This document shows positions 9,816-19,184 of a DNA stretch of 41,393 nt, piece after piece. Where the stretch lies: contig PAWX01000012.1 of NCBI GenBank assembly GCA_002714245.1, positions 1 through 41,393 on the forward strand, read 5' to 3'. Below the pieces are notes generated by a model that saw nothing but the letters and a program-made list of their open reading frames with translations, ran no database searches and had not been told where the DNA came from. Source of the DNA: Gammaproteobacteria bacterium. GTDB lineage: Bacteria > Pseudomonadota > Gammaproteobacteria > Pseudomonadales > Litorivicinaceae. A program made the translations under genes and the position numbers. How positions within the stretch are numbered: the first letter of the stretch is position 1; every line of letters starts with the position of its first letter.

Positions 9816-9986
9816 ATGAAGTTAGCTGTTCTGCCGATTGCCATCCTGGCCTTAACTGGCTGCAAGACCACACCGATCAACGAGCGCATTCGTACTTATG
9901 GGGATAGGACAACAATTCCGGAGTGGGCATGGCCTGTAAGGGTTTCAGCGATTTTCAAGCCCTGTCAATTGTCAGACTGTTGTTAG
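9816..9986 (+). CDS. Small putative lipoprotein (56 aa, below the ORF-track cutoff)
   Basis: Translated by eye: MKLAVLPIAILALTGCKTTPINERIRTYGDRTTIPEWAWPVRVSAIFKPCQLSDCC*; lipobox LTGC. Confidence 0.45.
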   Translation: MKLAVLPIAILALTGCKTTPINERIRTYGDRTTIPEWAWPVRVSAIFKPCQLSDCC

Positions 9987-10030
9987 GCCACCAGCACGTG
10001 ATCCAATCCGATCTAATTCACATCTCTGTA

Positions 10031-11782
10031 ATGCGGTTGCAGCGTTTTTTCTTGGGCTGTCCTGTAATGGCTGTTCTGTTATTGTTTTCGACCGTCAGCA
10101 TCGCACAGAATCAGGTACAGCCTGAGAATACGGTTGAGATTAACTCCAAAGCCGCGATCAAAACCGAAAGAGAAATGGTCGTCGCTGCACACCCGCTAGC
10201 AGCGGAAGCTGGCGCTGATATTCTCAAGAAAGGTGGGACGGCCATCGATGCCATGATCGCTGTTCAAATGGTATTGAATTTAGTTGAACCACAGAGCTCC
10301 GGGATCGGTGGTGGTGCGTTTCTGCTGTTCCACGATGCTCAATCGAATTCACTCATTTCATTTGATGGGCGAGAGGTAGCTCCAGTGGCAGCTGATGAAT
10401 CGATGTTTCTAGCCCCAGACGGTCGGCCCAATCGATGGTCCGAGATGGTGTCAGGTGGTCTTTCAGTTGGTATCCCGGGCACGCTTGCGCTGATGGATGA
10501 TGCGCATGCACGATACGGAAAACTGCCTTGGGAAACCTTGTTCGAGCATGCGATAAAGCTCTCGAAGAATGGATTTTTTGTCTCTCGAAGGCTTGCAAAA
10601 TCTCTCAAAGGGTATGGCGGCCAAAGATTGCAGCAATTTCCCGCTACAGCTGCTTACTTCTTTCCTAACGGCGAACCTCTTGCCAGTGGTGATGTACTCA
10701 CAAATCATCAGTTTGCAGAGACGCTGACAGCGATTCAACGTGACCGAGGAGAGACGTTCTATAAAGGATTAATCGCTGAGAAAATCGTGAGCACGGTGAA
10801 AGACTCGCCGGTGAACCCGGGGTTACTCGAACGTGTTGATCTTGAGGCCTACCGCATTATTGAGCGACCACCGATTTGTACGCAGTATCGAGGCCACTCT
10901 GTGTGTGGTATGGGACCACCATCATCTGGCGGCGTCACCGTGGCGCAAATCCTCGGGATCCTTGAGGCTTTCAACTTAAAAATGCTCGGGCCTAACGATC
11001 CGCTGACATGGCACTTGTTTATCGAAGCTGGCAAGTTAGCTTTTGCAGATCGAAATCTGTTTCTTGCTGATCCCGATTTCATTGATATACCCGTCGATGC
11101 GATGCTTTCCGAAGGTTATTTGAGGAGTCGGGCAAACTTAATCGATCTAAACACAGCACTGGAGGTCCCTGTCGCCGCAGGAAAGCCTCTCGAGGTTGTC
11201 AATTTATTTCCGGACACACGGGATGGGCTACCTGGTACAAGCCATGTGTCTATTGTCGATCGCTACGGTAATGCCGTGTCACTAACGACGACGATCGAGA
11301 GTGGTTTTGGTTCGGGCTTACTGACGTCCGGATTCCTCCTCAATAACGAGTTAACTGATTTTTCATTTCGTCCGCAAAAGCAAGGAAAGGTTATTGCTAA
11401 TCGGGTAGAGCCTCGGAAACGTCCACGAAGCTCGATGGCGCCAACGATCGTTTACGGACCCGATGGTTTTATAAAGTATGTACTTGGATCGCCAGGTGGT
11501 AGTCGAATTATCAGTTATGTTGCACAGACAATTATCGCCCTGATTGATTTTGAGATGTCGCCTCAAGATGCGGTGAATCAAGGCCGTTTGAGTAGTCGAA
11601 ATGGAATAGTCGATATTGAAATATCAACCGATTTGACGCAATTCGAGTCCGTTTTGGTAAATAAAGGAAACCAAGTCAAAGTAAGGGATTTGAACAGCGG
11701 TATCCACGTCATTAATGTCTTATCCGATCAGTTGGTAAGCGGAGCGGATCCTCGACGAGAGGGCATGGCCTCAGGCCGTTAG
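10031..11782 (+). CDS. ggt: Gamma-glutamyltranspeptidase (start moved from 9923 to the ATG before the signal peptide)
   Basis: MVVAAHPLAAEAGADILKKGGTAIDAMIAVQMVLNLVEPQSSGIGGGAFLL and PGTSHVSIVDRYGNAVSLTTTIESGFGSGLLTSGFLLNNELTDFS are GGT signatures; MRLQRFFLGCPVMAVLLLFSTVSIAQ looks like a signal peptide. Confidence 0.9.
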   Translation: MRLQRFFLGCPVMAVLLLFSTVSIAQNQVQPENTVEINSKAAIKTEREMVVAAHPLAAEAGADILKKGGTAIDAMIAVQMVLNLVEPQSSGIGGGAFLLFHDAQSNSLISFDGREVAPVAADESMFLAPDGRPNRWSEMVSGGLSVGIPGTLALMDDAHARYGKLPWETLFEHAIKLSKNGFFVSRRLAKSLKGYGGQRLQQFPATAAYFFPNGEPLASGDVLTNHQFAETLTAIQRDRGETFYKGLIAEKIVSTVKDSPVNPGLLERVDLEAYRIIERPPICTQYRGHSVCGMGPPSSGGVTVAQILGILEAFNLKMLGPNDPLTWHLFIEAGKLAFADRNLFLADPDFIDIPVDAMLSEGYLRSRANLIDLNTALEVPVAAGKPLEVVNLFPDTRDGLPGTSHVSIVDRYGNAVSLTTTIESGFGSGLLTSGFLLNNELTDFSFRPQKQGKVIANRVEPRKRPRSSMAPTIVYGPDGFIKYVLGSPGGSRIISYVAQTIIALIDFEMSPQDAVNQGRLSSRNGIVDIEISTDLTQFESVLVNKGNQVKVRDLNSGIHVINVLSDQLVSGADPRREGMASGR

Positions 11783-11915
11783 GAGACACTATCTACAGGG
11801 TTCATAACAGTCGTAGGGGAACAATAAGTTATCCTTGTGTGGATCGTCGAATCGATTTGTTTCAGGTTTAAGCCATACCAAAACCCCACTTTTTATGAAT
11901 CTCTGACATGGCTGG

Positions 11916-11953
11916 GTACCCTGAAACGTATCCACGATCCGCACAGGGTACCG
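11916..11953. promoter_or_regulatory. Inverted repeat upstream of aox
   Basis: GGTACCCTG (11916-11924) and CAGGGTACC (11945-11953), perfect 9-bp arms. Confidence 0.4.
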
Positions 11954-12013
11954 AGAACCTTTGCAAAATGTTTTCTTTTTATGTCGGGTCGGTAAGTAAG
12001 CTCATTCGGAAGT

Positions 12014-12032
12014 GAAAACAAGTAATGTTTTC
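12014..12032. promoter_or_regulatory. Second inverted repeat upstream of aox
   Basis: GAAAACA-AGTAA-TGTTTTC. Confidence 0.35.
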
Positions 12033-12139
12033 TTGGGGCTTCGTGCTTTGCGTTTTTTCCTATTTGAAATTTGGCTAGATGACTTGATTTCCGTCTTTGA
12101 TAACCTCAAGTCTTGCAATGCACAATATAGAGGTTTGAT

Positions 12140-12805
12140 ATGCAACATCGAAAGCCAATAGATTTTTCAGACCGCATAGCTTTGGGGATTACTCTAACTC
12201 TCAGATTCATAGCAGATACTTTTTTTGCGAAGAGATATGGCCACCGCGCTGTAGTACTCGAGACGGTTGCGGGCGTCCCGGGAATGGTTGCCGGCATGTG
12301 GCAGCATCTCAGAAGTCTGAGAGGGATGAAGCATGACTCACGTGGTTGGATCAAAACGCTCCTTGACGAAGCCGAGAACGAACGCATGCACCTCATGATC
12401 TTTATTGAAATCGCTAAACCTAGTCCGTTTGAGCGGTACGTCATATTGTTCACGCAGGCAGTTTTTTGGAACTTTTATTTTTTGTTGTATGTGTTTTTCC
12501 CAAAAATCGCACATAGGATGGTCGGTTATTTTGAAGAGCAAGCCGTCATAAGCTACACCCAATATCTCGAAGAGATAGAAGCAGGGAAGATTGAAAACAT
12601 TCAGGCTCCGCCATTGGCTATCGATTATTACGGGCTTGGGTCTGATGCAACGTTGAAGGATGTCGTCCTGAAGGTACGTGCCGACGAAGAAGGGCACAGA
12701 GACGAAAACCATGGGATGGCTGATTTACTCGTTAAAACCTCAGGGGAGCCTCTGGGAAATCGTTTTGAGAAAATCGAAGCGAAAGGTGCCGCCGACGCGG
12801 GGTAG
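12140..12805 (+). CDS. aox: Alternative oxidase (cyanide-insensitive di-iron quinol oxidase)
   Basis: LETVAGVPGMVAGMWQHLRSLR, DEAENERMHLM, FEEQAV and RADEEGHRDENH carry the LET, NERMHL-type and RADE-xx-H AOX di-iron motifs. Confidence 0.95.
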   Translation: MQHRKPIDFSDRIALGITLTLRFIADTFFAKRYGHRAVVLETVAGVPGMVAGMWQHLRSLRGMKHDSRGWIKTLLDEAENERMHLMIFIEIAKPSPFERYVILFTQAVFWNFYFLLYVFFPKIAHRMVGYFEEQAVISYTQYLEEIEAGKIENIQAPPLAIDYYGLGSDATLKDVVLKVRADEEGHRDENHGMADLLVKTSGEPLGNRFEKIEAKGAADAG

Positions 12806-12866
12806 ATCAAGTCTCTAGTGCACATTGTGATGTTTTTTGTTTACTATTCGACGTATCGGTTTGCGT

Positions 12867-12942
12867 GCGGGAATAGCTCAGTTGGTAGAGCACAAGCTTC
12901 CCAAGCTTGGGGTCGCGAGTTCGATTCTCGTTTCCCGCTCCA
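12867..12942 (+). tRNA. tRNA-Gly (anticodon CCC)
   Basis: GCGGGAA/TTCCCGC acceptor, anticodon loop TTCCCAA, GAGTTCGATTCTC T arm, encoded CCA. Confidence 0.95.
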
Positions 12943-12978
12943 GTCCGCTCTTATTTCGTAACACTTTTCCTAGCTGAA

Positions 12979-13920
12979 CTATTCGTCCGTGCCGCTGCCA
13001 AGTGCTTTATTTAGTTCAAGATGCGCGGTTTGGGTGAAGGTGTCTTGCATGATAAAAAGCCTCAGTTTCTCTTCACCTGGACTCTGTTTGGGTTGTAATG
13101 TGTAGCAATCTGCCTGGACCGGCGGATCGATGGTCCTCGGCACCTGCGGTAATCGCGAGTTCCCGAAATGGGGGGCGATCCATTGGTCTCTTTCGATTAG
13201 AGTCCAGCCGTATTCAGTGGAATAAGGCCGACTTAAATGTCTCATGGCAGCTAAAGCTTCAGAGTGGGTTGTCCAAAATGCTCGACGAACCTGCTTTGTC
13301 TGTTGTGGAATCTCGTTTATTTGTTGCCAGGGTTGGATCAGGTAGCCGTAAATCAACCCGATAGAGGACTGGGGAAGAGGTAGATCGGACAGGCCGAGAG
13401 CTCGCTGTCCGGATTCGGTAGAGCAGAGTTTGAGTTGGTGATTCAGTAGATGATTGATTTTTAGATCTAAGCGATCTCTGCAGCTTGGGCCAATCCAAGA
13501 TATGGTACTAGCTGGATCGCCCGGCTGACCGACCCCAGCGTAAAATTTAAACGCGACCTCAAGATGTAAGACTGATCTAGGAAGTTCTATAAGGTAATCG
13601 ATTTCACCGATGGTTTGCTTGTTGTCCCGGACAACGAGTCCGTGCTTTAGGAGTTTACAAGCGTCACTCTGCTCTAACATTGCCGTCAAGAGACTCTCGA
13701 ATCGTCGACCTAACCGTCTTGGCGCCCCGTACCAGGCCCATTCATTGGAAAGATTCTTGGCGATTTCCTCCACTGAACCTTTGCAAATTTTCTTCAGTGG
13801 CACACAATCGTGGTTTGTAGCAGACGACCACAAAGGATCAGCGGTCAATAGCCAGCTCAATTCCCTAGCTATTGCATCCTCATGGTTCGTCTTTGAGAAT
13901 ATTGTGTGAGAAATCGCCAT
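12979..13920 (-). CDS. DUF1853 family protein
   Basis: RRLGRRFESLLTAML...GEIDYLIELPRSVLHLEVAFKFYAGVG pattern characteristic of DUF1853. Confidence 0.75.
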   Translation of the reverse strand: MAISHTIFSKTNHEDAIARELSWLLTADPLWSSATNHDCVPLKKICKGSVEEIAKNLSNEWAWYGAPRRLGRRFESLLTAMLEQSDACKLLKHGLVVRDNKQTIGEIDYLIELPRSVLHLEVAFKFYAGVGQPGDPASTISWIGPSCRDRLDLKINHLLNHQLKLCSTESGQRALGLSDLPLPQSSIGLIYGYLIQPWQQINEIPQQTKQVRRAFWTTHSEALAAMRHLSRPYSTEYGWTLIERDQWIAPHFGNSRLPQVPRTIDPPVQADCYTLQPKQSPGEEKLRLFIMQDTFTQTAHLELNKALGSGTDE

Positions 13921-13940
13921 TAAGCTTCCAAGGAAAATCG

Positions 13941-14837
13941 GTGAGTAAATTTAACCGCGTTGCATTGATCGGTCGGTCAGGCCATCAGCAAGTGTCAGAA
14001 ACAATAGCACGATTGACCGAGTATCTGAGAGACGCTGGTCTTGAGGTGTGGATTGAGGACCAATTAGCTGAGTTAGGAGGGTTCTCGGAGTTTCGACACT
14101 GTGCGTTGGAGCACATCGGTCAAAAGGTAGATCTTGCCGTTGTCGTTGGTGGCGACGGAAGTCTACTCGGAGCAAGTCGCGCGTTGGCGCGATTCGATAC
14201 GCCGGTGTTGGGTATTAATCGCGGCTCATTGGGGTTCTTAACAGATATCCGTCCATCAGAGGCACTGGAAAAGGTTGGACAAGCGCTTCTCGGAGAATTC
14301 ACAGAAGAAACGCGGAGTTTAAACTCCGTTGAAGTAATTCGGGCGGATCAAGTCATCGCCTCCGCAACAGCGCTAAATGATGTGGTTTTACACAAGGGGC
14401 AAAGCGCTCGCATGCTAGGGTTTGACCTGTGTATCGATGACCAATTTGTCTACTCAAGCCGATCGGATGGTCTTATCGTATCAACACCAACGGGATCGAC
14501 CGCCTACTCACTATCCGCTGGAGGCCCAATCATGCATCCAAGGCTTGAGGCTTTGGTAGTGGTCCCCATGTTCCCCCATACGCTCAACGCAAGACCGATT
14601 GTTGTGCCGGCAAACTTCGTCATATCTGTTACGGTGACTGAAAAGCATCAGGCACTACCGCAGGTAAGTTGCGATGGTCAGACCCACATCTCTTTGCTGT
14701 TGGGGGACCAGATCATTATTCGGCAGTCGGATGAAAGGCTAACGTTATTGCACCCGCCGGGATATTCCTATTACGAGGTTTGTCGATCAAAATTGCAGTG
14801 GGGTGGACGTATCGAGCCTCAACAGGACAATGAATGA
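13941..14837 (+). CDS. nadK: NAD kinase (probable GTG start at 13941 rather than 13872)
   Basis: VVVGGDGSLLGASRAL, GINRGSLGFLTDI, SRSDGLIVSTPTGSTAYSLSAGGPIMHP are NAD kinase signatures. Confidence 0.95.
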   Translation: MSKFNRVALIGRSGHQQVSETIARLTEYLRDAGLEVWIEDQLAELGGFSEFRHCALEHIGQKVDLAVVVGGDGSLLGASRALARFDTPVLGINRGSLGFLTDIRPSEALEKVGQALLGEFTEETRSLNSVEVIRADQVIASATALNDVVLHKGQSARMLGFDLCIDDQFVYSSRSDGLIVSTPTGSTAYSLSAGGPIMHPRLEALVVVPMFPHTLNARPIVVPANFVISVTVTEKHQALPQVSCDGQTHISLLLGDQIIIRQSDERLTLLHPPGYSYYEVCRSKLQWGGRIEPQQDNE

Positions 14838-15100
14838 ACTCAATCGACGATCTGGTTTTCTCGCTAACGCCCGAGATGGCAGACGATTTGAAGCGAGCGA
14901 TCGAGCTCGGTAAGTTTCCTGATGGTCGTATTGTATCTGATCAGCAGAGGGAGCTAATGCTTGAGGCCACAATTATCTACGATTCATTGAAGTTGCCTGA
15001 ACAGGAGCGGACTGGATTCATTAATCGAAAAAAAACAGCGTCAGGCATACCTGATTCTGTCCCTGAAATTATTCCATTTAAGGATATCGATCATGATTGA
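14834..15100 (+). CDS. DUF1315 (YeaC-like) protein
   Basis: Short acidic protein MNSIDDLVFSLTPEMADDLKRAIELGKFPDGRIVSDQQRELMLEATIIYD; starts inside the nadK stop (ATGA). Confidence 0.8.
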   Translation: MNSIDDLVFSLTPEMADDLKRAIELGKFPDGRIVSDQQRELMLEATIIYDSLKLPEQERTGFINRKKTASGIPDSVPEIIPFKDIDHD

Positions 15101-17690
15101 TTCGCGTGCGATGAATGCCGCACCAAACACTACTCGACTCGCGGAATACGAAAGGTTTCCTTATACGGTTGAGTCGGTTGACCTCACCTTTGATTTACAT
15201 CCGTCAGAGACCCACGTTAGGCAGATCTCGACATGGAGAAAGATAATTCCGGGCGTCACATCACTGGAATTGAATGGAAAGGATTTGAAGCGGATATCCA
15301 TCAAGATTGATGGTGAGTTGGTGGACGAGAGTCGTCTGGTTGAGATCGACGAGAGCTTGCTGATCCGGCAAGTACCCGATGCGTTTACGCTTGAAGTCGT
15401 TACACAAATCAGTCCTGAGGCGAATACAGCGCTCGAGGGTCTGTATCTTTCTAATGGAATGTTTTGTACGCAATGCGAGGCTGAGGGTTTCCGGAGGATC
15501 ACCTACTACCCAGATCGTCCTGACGTGATGAGTATTTTTACAACACGGATTATCGCCGATCCTGGCTATCCGGTGCTTCTCTCGAATGGGAACTTAATCT
15601 CAGAGAATCAAATGGAAGATGGACGGCGTGAAGCGGTTTGGCAGGATCCCTTTCCGAAACCGTGCTACCTATTTGCGCTAGTTGGTGGAGATTTAGCGGT
15701 CGAGCGCGACAACTTTGTCACGATGTCTGGCCGAGAAATCGATCTGCGGATTTATGTTGAAAAGAAAGACCTGAACCGTGTTCGTTACGCACTTGAGAGC
15801 CTGAAGCGAGCGATGAAGTGGGATGAGAACGTCTACGGCCGTGAGTACGATCTCGATATCTTTATGATCGTTGCGGTGAGCCACTTCAACATGGGTGCAA
15901 TGGAAAACAAAGGGCTTAATATTTTCAACTCGAGCTGTGTTTTGGCGAGCCCTGATGCAGCCACCGATCAAGCGTTTCAGAGGATTGAGGCTATAGTTGC
16001 TCATGAATACTTTCATAATTGGTCAGGGAACCGTGTGACTTGCCGGGATTGGTTTCAGCTGAGTTTGAAAGAGGGTTTTACTGTCTTTCGGGACAGTGAG
16101 TTCAGTGCTGATACTAATTCACGAGCAGTTAAGCGTATCCAAGATGTGAACTTTCTCAGAAGTGCACAATTTACAGAGGACGCCGGGCCAACAGCACATC
16201 CGGTTCAGCCTCTTGAATATCAAGAGATTTCAAACTTCTACACCTTGACCATCTACGAAAAGGGTGCAGAAGTCGTGAGGATGATACGCACACTCCTTGG
16301 GCCCGAATTATTCAGACAAGGAAGCGACCTGTATTTTGATCGTTACGACGGTCAAGCCGTTACTATTCAGGAATTTGTGGGAGCAATGGCCGACGTCTCA
16401 GGTCGGGATTTCCGTCAATTCATGCGTTGGTACGAACAACCGGGGACACCAAGGCTTCGAGTTTATATGTCTCACGGATCTGCAACGGGGAAGTTGACAA
16501 TCCAATTCGATCAAAAGGCACCTGTCATTGCGGAAACCGATTCTCATGAACCATACCTGATCCCTATTTCGTACCAGCTGATCGATCGTGAATCCGGCCA
16601 GATATTGGTTCCCGAAACATTGTTCGAGCTATCAGAGATGAGCACGACTGTGACGCATGAGAACGTAACGGGCGTTCCAGTCATCTCCTTACTCCGGGGG
16701 CTATCGGCGCCCGTTAGGTTGGAGATGACCCGGCCGGTCGCCGACTTGATTGCCTTGGCTAGGTTTGATGATGATGGGGTTTCTCGCTGGGATGCGATTC
16801 AGGATCTTTACATCCAGTCCATCGGGCAATTACTTAAAGATCCAACCTCACCTGTTGATCAGGCTCTGATCGATCTTGTTTGTGAACTCATTCGCGATCC
16901 TCAGATGGAGCAAGATCCCGCGTGTCTTGCTGAAATGCTCGCACTGCCTCAAGACAATATACTCTGGGATGTGTTTCAACCAGCGGACCCTCAAGCGATC
17001 CTCAGCGCAAGAAAGCATCTTCGGCAGGCCCTAGCTGACGGTGCGTCGAAGTATTGGAAAATTTTGTTTGAAACGATGATGCCCGAGGGACCATACCAGC
17101 CGGAAGCATCGGCGATTGGTCGTCGGTCACTTGCGGTTACGGCTTTGGCATATCTGGCGAAAATAGAACCGGTAGATACGATCCTCGAGGACCTCTTTAC
17201 CAACGCGTCGAATCTAACAGAACGTTTTGCTGCGTACCGAATAGCGCGTAGCGACGCCGCGCCCGAACTATCTGACGCACTGAGCCAAAAATTCTTGGAT
17301 GGCGCCGATACCGACGAAGTGCTTGATCTGTGGTTATCGACAGAGGCCACAAATGAACGCACGGCGACCATCGAAAGGGTTAGGGAATTAACAGAACACG
17401 AAAGGTTCGAGTGGACTAACCCAAACCGCGTGCGTGCGGTACTTGGTGCGTTTGCAAACCGGAACGTAGAGGCTTTTTATTCCGCAGACGGATATCGGAT
17501 GCTTGCTGATTCGGTTTTAAAGCTTGATGCAATGAATCCCCAAATCGCAGCTCGTTTGGTTATGCCGTTGTGTCAATGGGCCAGGTTTGGGCCGAGTTAT
17601 CAGGATAAGATAAAATCAGAACTTCGCCGGATAATCGGTAGAAAGCTATCAAAAGATCTTGTTGAAATAGTCAGTAAATCAATTGATTAA
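15093..17690 (+). CDS. pepN: Aminopeptidase N (M1)
   Basis: HFNMGAMENKGLNIFNSS, VAHEYFHNWSGNRVTCRDWFQLSLKEGFTVFRD (HExxH-x18-E). Confidence 0.97.
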   Translation: MIDSRAMNAAPNTTRLAEYERFPYTVESVDLTFDLHPSETHVRQISTWRKIIPGVTSLELNGKDLKRISIKIDGELVDESRLVEIDESLLIRQVPDAFTLEVVTQISPEANTALEGLYLSNGMFCTQCEAEGFRRITYYPDRPDVMSIFTTRIIADPGYPVLLSNGNLISENQMEDGRREAVWQDPFPKPCYLFALVGGDLAVERDNFVTMSGREIDLRIYVEKKDLNRVRYALESLKRAMKWDENVYGREYDLDIFMIVAVSHFNMGAMENKGLNIFNSSCVLASPDAATDQAFQRIEAIVAHEYFHNWSGNRVTCRDWFQLSLKEGFTVFRDSEFSADTNSRAVKRIQDVNFLRSAQFTEDAGPTAHPVQPLEYQEISNFYTLTIYEKGAEVVRMIRTLLGPELFRQGSDLYFDRYDGQAVTIQEFVGAMADVSGRDFRQFMRWYEQPGTPRLRVYMSHGSATGKLTIQFDQKAPVIAETDSHEPYLIPISYQLIDRESGQILVPETLFELSEMSTTVTHENVTGVPVISLLRGLSAPVRLEMTRPVADLIALARFDDDGVSRWDAIQDLYIQSIGQLLKDPTSPVDQALIDLVCELIRDPQMEQDPACLAEMLALPQDNILWDVFQPADPQAILSARKHLRQALADGASKYWKILFETMMPEGPYQPEASAIGRRSLAVTALAYLAKIEPVDTILEDLFTNASNLTERFAAYRIARSDAAPELSDALSQKFLDGADTDEVLDLWLSTEATNERTATIERVRELTEHERFEWTNPNRVRAVLGAFANRNVEAFYSADGYRMLADSVLKLDAMNPQIAARLVMPLCQWARFGPSYQDKIKSELRRIIGRKLSKDLVEIVSKSID

Positions 17691-17862
17691 CCACCAAATT
17701 TGATTTTTTTTAAAGAAGCGCTGCATAAAATGAGTCGTTTTCGCGCCCGTAGAAACTTGTGTTAAACCGACGAGTTTTTGAGTCGCGGTATCTTGGTGGT
17801 TATTCATAGCCGTCAGTTCAGAGGTTCGATAAACTGCGCCTCGGTCCCACAAGGAAGACATC

Positions 17863-18864
17863 GTGTACTCGTTATTTAAGCCAGCGCTTTTTCGAATTAA
17901 TCCAGAAGCCGCGCATGATCTCACTATAAATTCGCTTCAAATTTTGGGTCATTGCCTAGGCGCTCTGAAGCCGATGCAAGGCCGTGCTTGTGAGGTCGCA
18001 GGATTACGTTTCGCAAACCCAATCGGGCTCGCAGCAGGTCTTGATAAGGATGCGCAGGCTGTCTCAGGGCTGTCACGTCTCGGATTTGGCCATCTGGAAG
18101 TCGGGACAGTCACGCCAAGAGCACAATCCGGGAACCCAAAACCACGCGTGTTTCGTCTTGAGAAAGATACAGCACTAATCAATCGCTTGGGGTTCAATAA
18201 TGCAGGTATTGATGCACTGGTGGCTCGACTGACAAACCAAAACTATCAAGGCGTAATCGGTGTCAACATTGGGAAAAATAAAGATACACCGAACGACGCA
18301 GCGTATCAGGACTATGTCACCTGTATTAAGAAGGCGGCACCTGTGGCTGACTATATCTCCGTGAATATTTCAAGCCCGAATACCCCGGGCTTACGTGATC
18401 TGGCCGGGGCCAATACGATTCTGGATGTTATCAAGCCGGTGCTCGAAGCGAGATCTGAGCTAAAAAATCGGAAGGGTACATATTTGCCGGTTTTTGTGAA
18501 ATTAGCCCCTGATTTTGGGGACGCTGATTTGAAGCAAGTTCTTGAGGTCCTCAAGGTAGCGAGCATCGACGCTGTAATTCTTACGAACACTACGGTATCT
18601 CGTGACGGGCTTCTCAGTCCTCATTGCGAAGAGGCGGGTGGTTTATCTGGTGCGCCATTAGCTTTGCGGGCAGAGCATTGCTTAAAACTAGCTGCGGAAA
18701 CGCTTGAGGGATCGTTACCAATCGTTTCTGTGGGAGGAGTGATGTCCGGTGAGGACGCCTGTAGACGGCTCGAGCTGGGAGCGTCTCTGGTACAACTCTA
18801 CACGGGACTTATTTATCGGGGCCCGGGTCTCGTTAAAGATGCAATTCGAGAAACGCGATGTTAA
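17863..18864 (+). CDS. pyrD: Dihydroorotate dehydrogenase (quinone), GTG start
   Basis: NPIGLAAGLDKDAQAV, FGHLEVGTVTPRAQSGNPKPRVFRL, GVNIGKNKDT, SVNISSPNTPGLRDLA, LPIVSVGGV. Confidence 0.97.
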   Translation: MYSLFKPALFRINPEAAHDLTINSLQILGHCLGALKPMQGRACEVAGLRFANPIGLAAGLDKDAQAVSGLSRLGFGHLEVGTVTPRAQSGNPKPRVFRLEKDTALINRLGFNNAGIDALVARLTNQNYQGVIGVNIGKNKDTPNDAAYQDYVTCIKKAAPVADYISVNISSPNTPGLRDLAGANTILDVIKPVLEARSELKNRKGTYLPVFVKLAPDFGDADLKQVLEVLKVASIDAVILTNTTVSRDGLLSPHCEEAGGLSGAPLALRAEHCLKLAAETLEGSLPIVSVGGVMSGEDACRRLELGASLVQLYTGLIYRGPGLVKDAIRETRC

Positions 18865-18912
18865 TTATGGACCTCAACCACACCCCTTGTGAGGGTGCGG
18901 CGCATTGGATCT

Positions 18913-19122
18913 CTATGAAGCGATTTGAGGGTCACAATGAATGCCTGATACGCCGGTTAGGCCATCCCAGGATGCGGCTCGACCGTCACGCCAACCCGAG
19001 AGCCAGGCGTCGCGGCCAAGACCTGAAACAGCGGGACACATTTCCTTCGACTTCCCTCCTATCCCAGCACGGTAGCCGCGATTATAGAAACGATCATTCA
19101 AGCTGCGTTTTATCGATTTCAT
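18913..19122 (-). CDS. rmf: Ribosome modulation factor, nested in the longer minus ORF 18913..19248
   Basis: MKSIKRSLNDRFYNRGYRAGIGGKSKEMCPAVSGLGRDAWLSGWRDGRAAS: RGYxAGIxGxSKEMCP and WxxGWR are RMF hallmarks; AAGGAGA precedes the ATG at 19122. Confidence 0.93.
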   Translation of the reverse strand: MKSIKRSLNDRFYNRGYRAGIGGKSKEMCPAVSGLGRDAWLSGWRDGRAASWDGLTGVSGIHCDPQIAS

Positions 19123-19184
19123 CGTATGAGATCTCCTTGGAGCCGGCGTCTCTGACCGACTCCTTATCCGTGATTTCCCTGTGA

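Noticed and set aside
12605-12614. gctccgcca match to the tRNA-Asp 3' end as a possible attR
   Set aside because: Only 9 bp and inside the conserved aox coding sequence; chance match.
18858-19184. 108-aa plus-strand ORF after pyrD
   Set aside because: Antisense to rmf, with arginine-rich non-protein-like composition.
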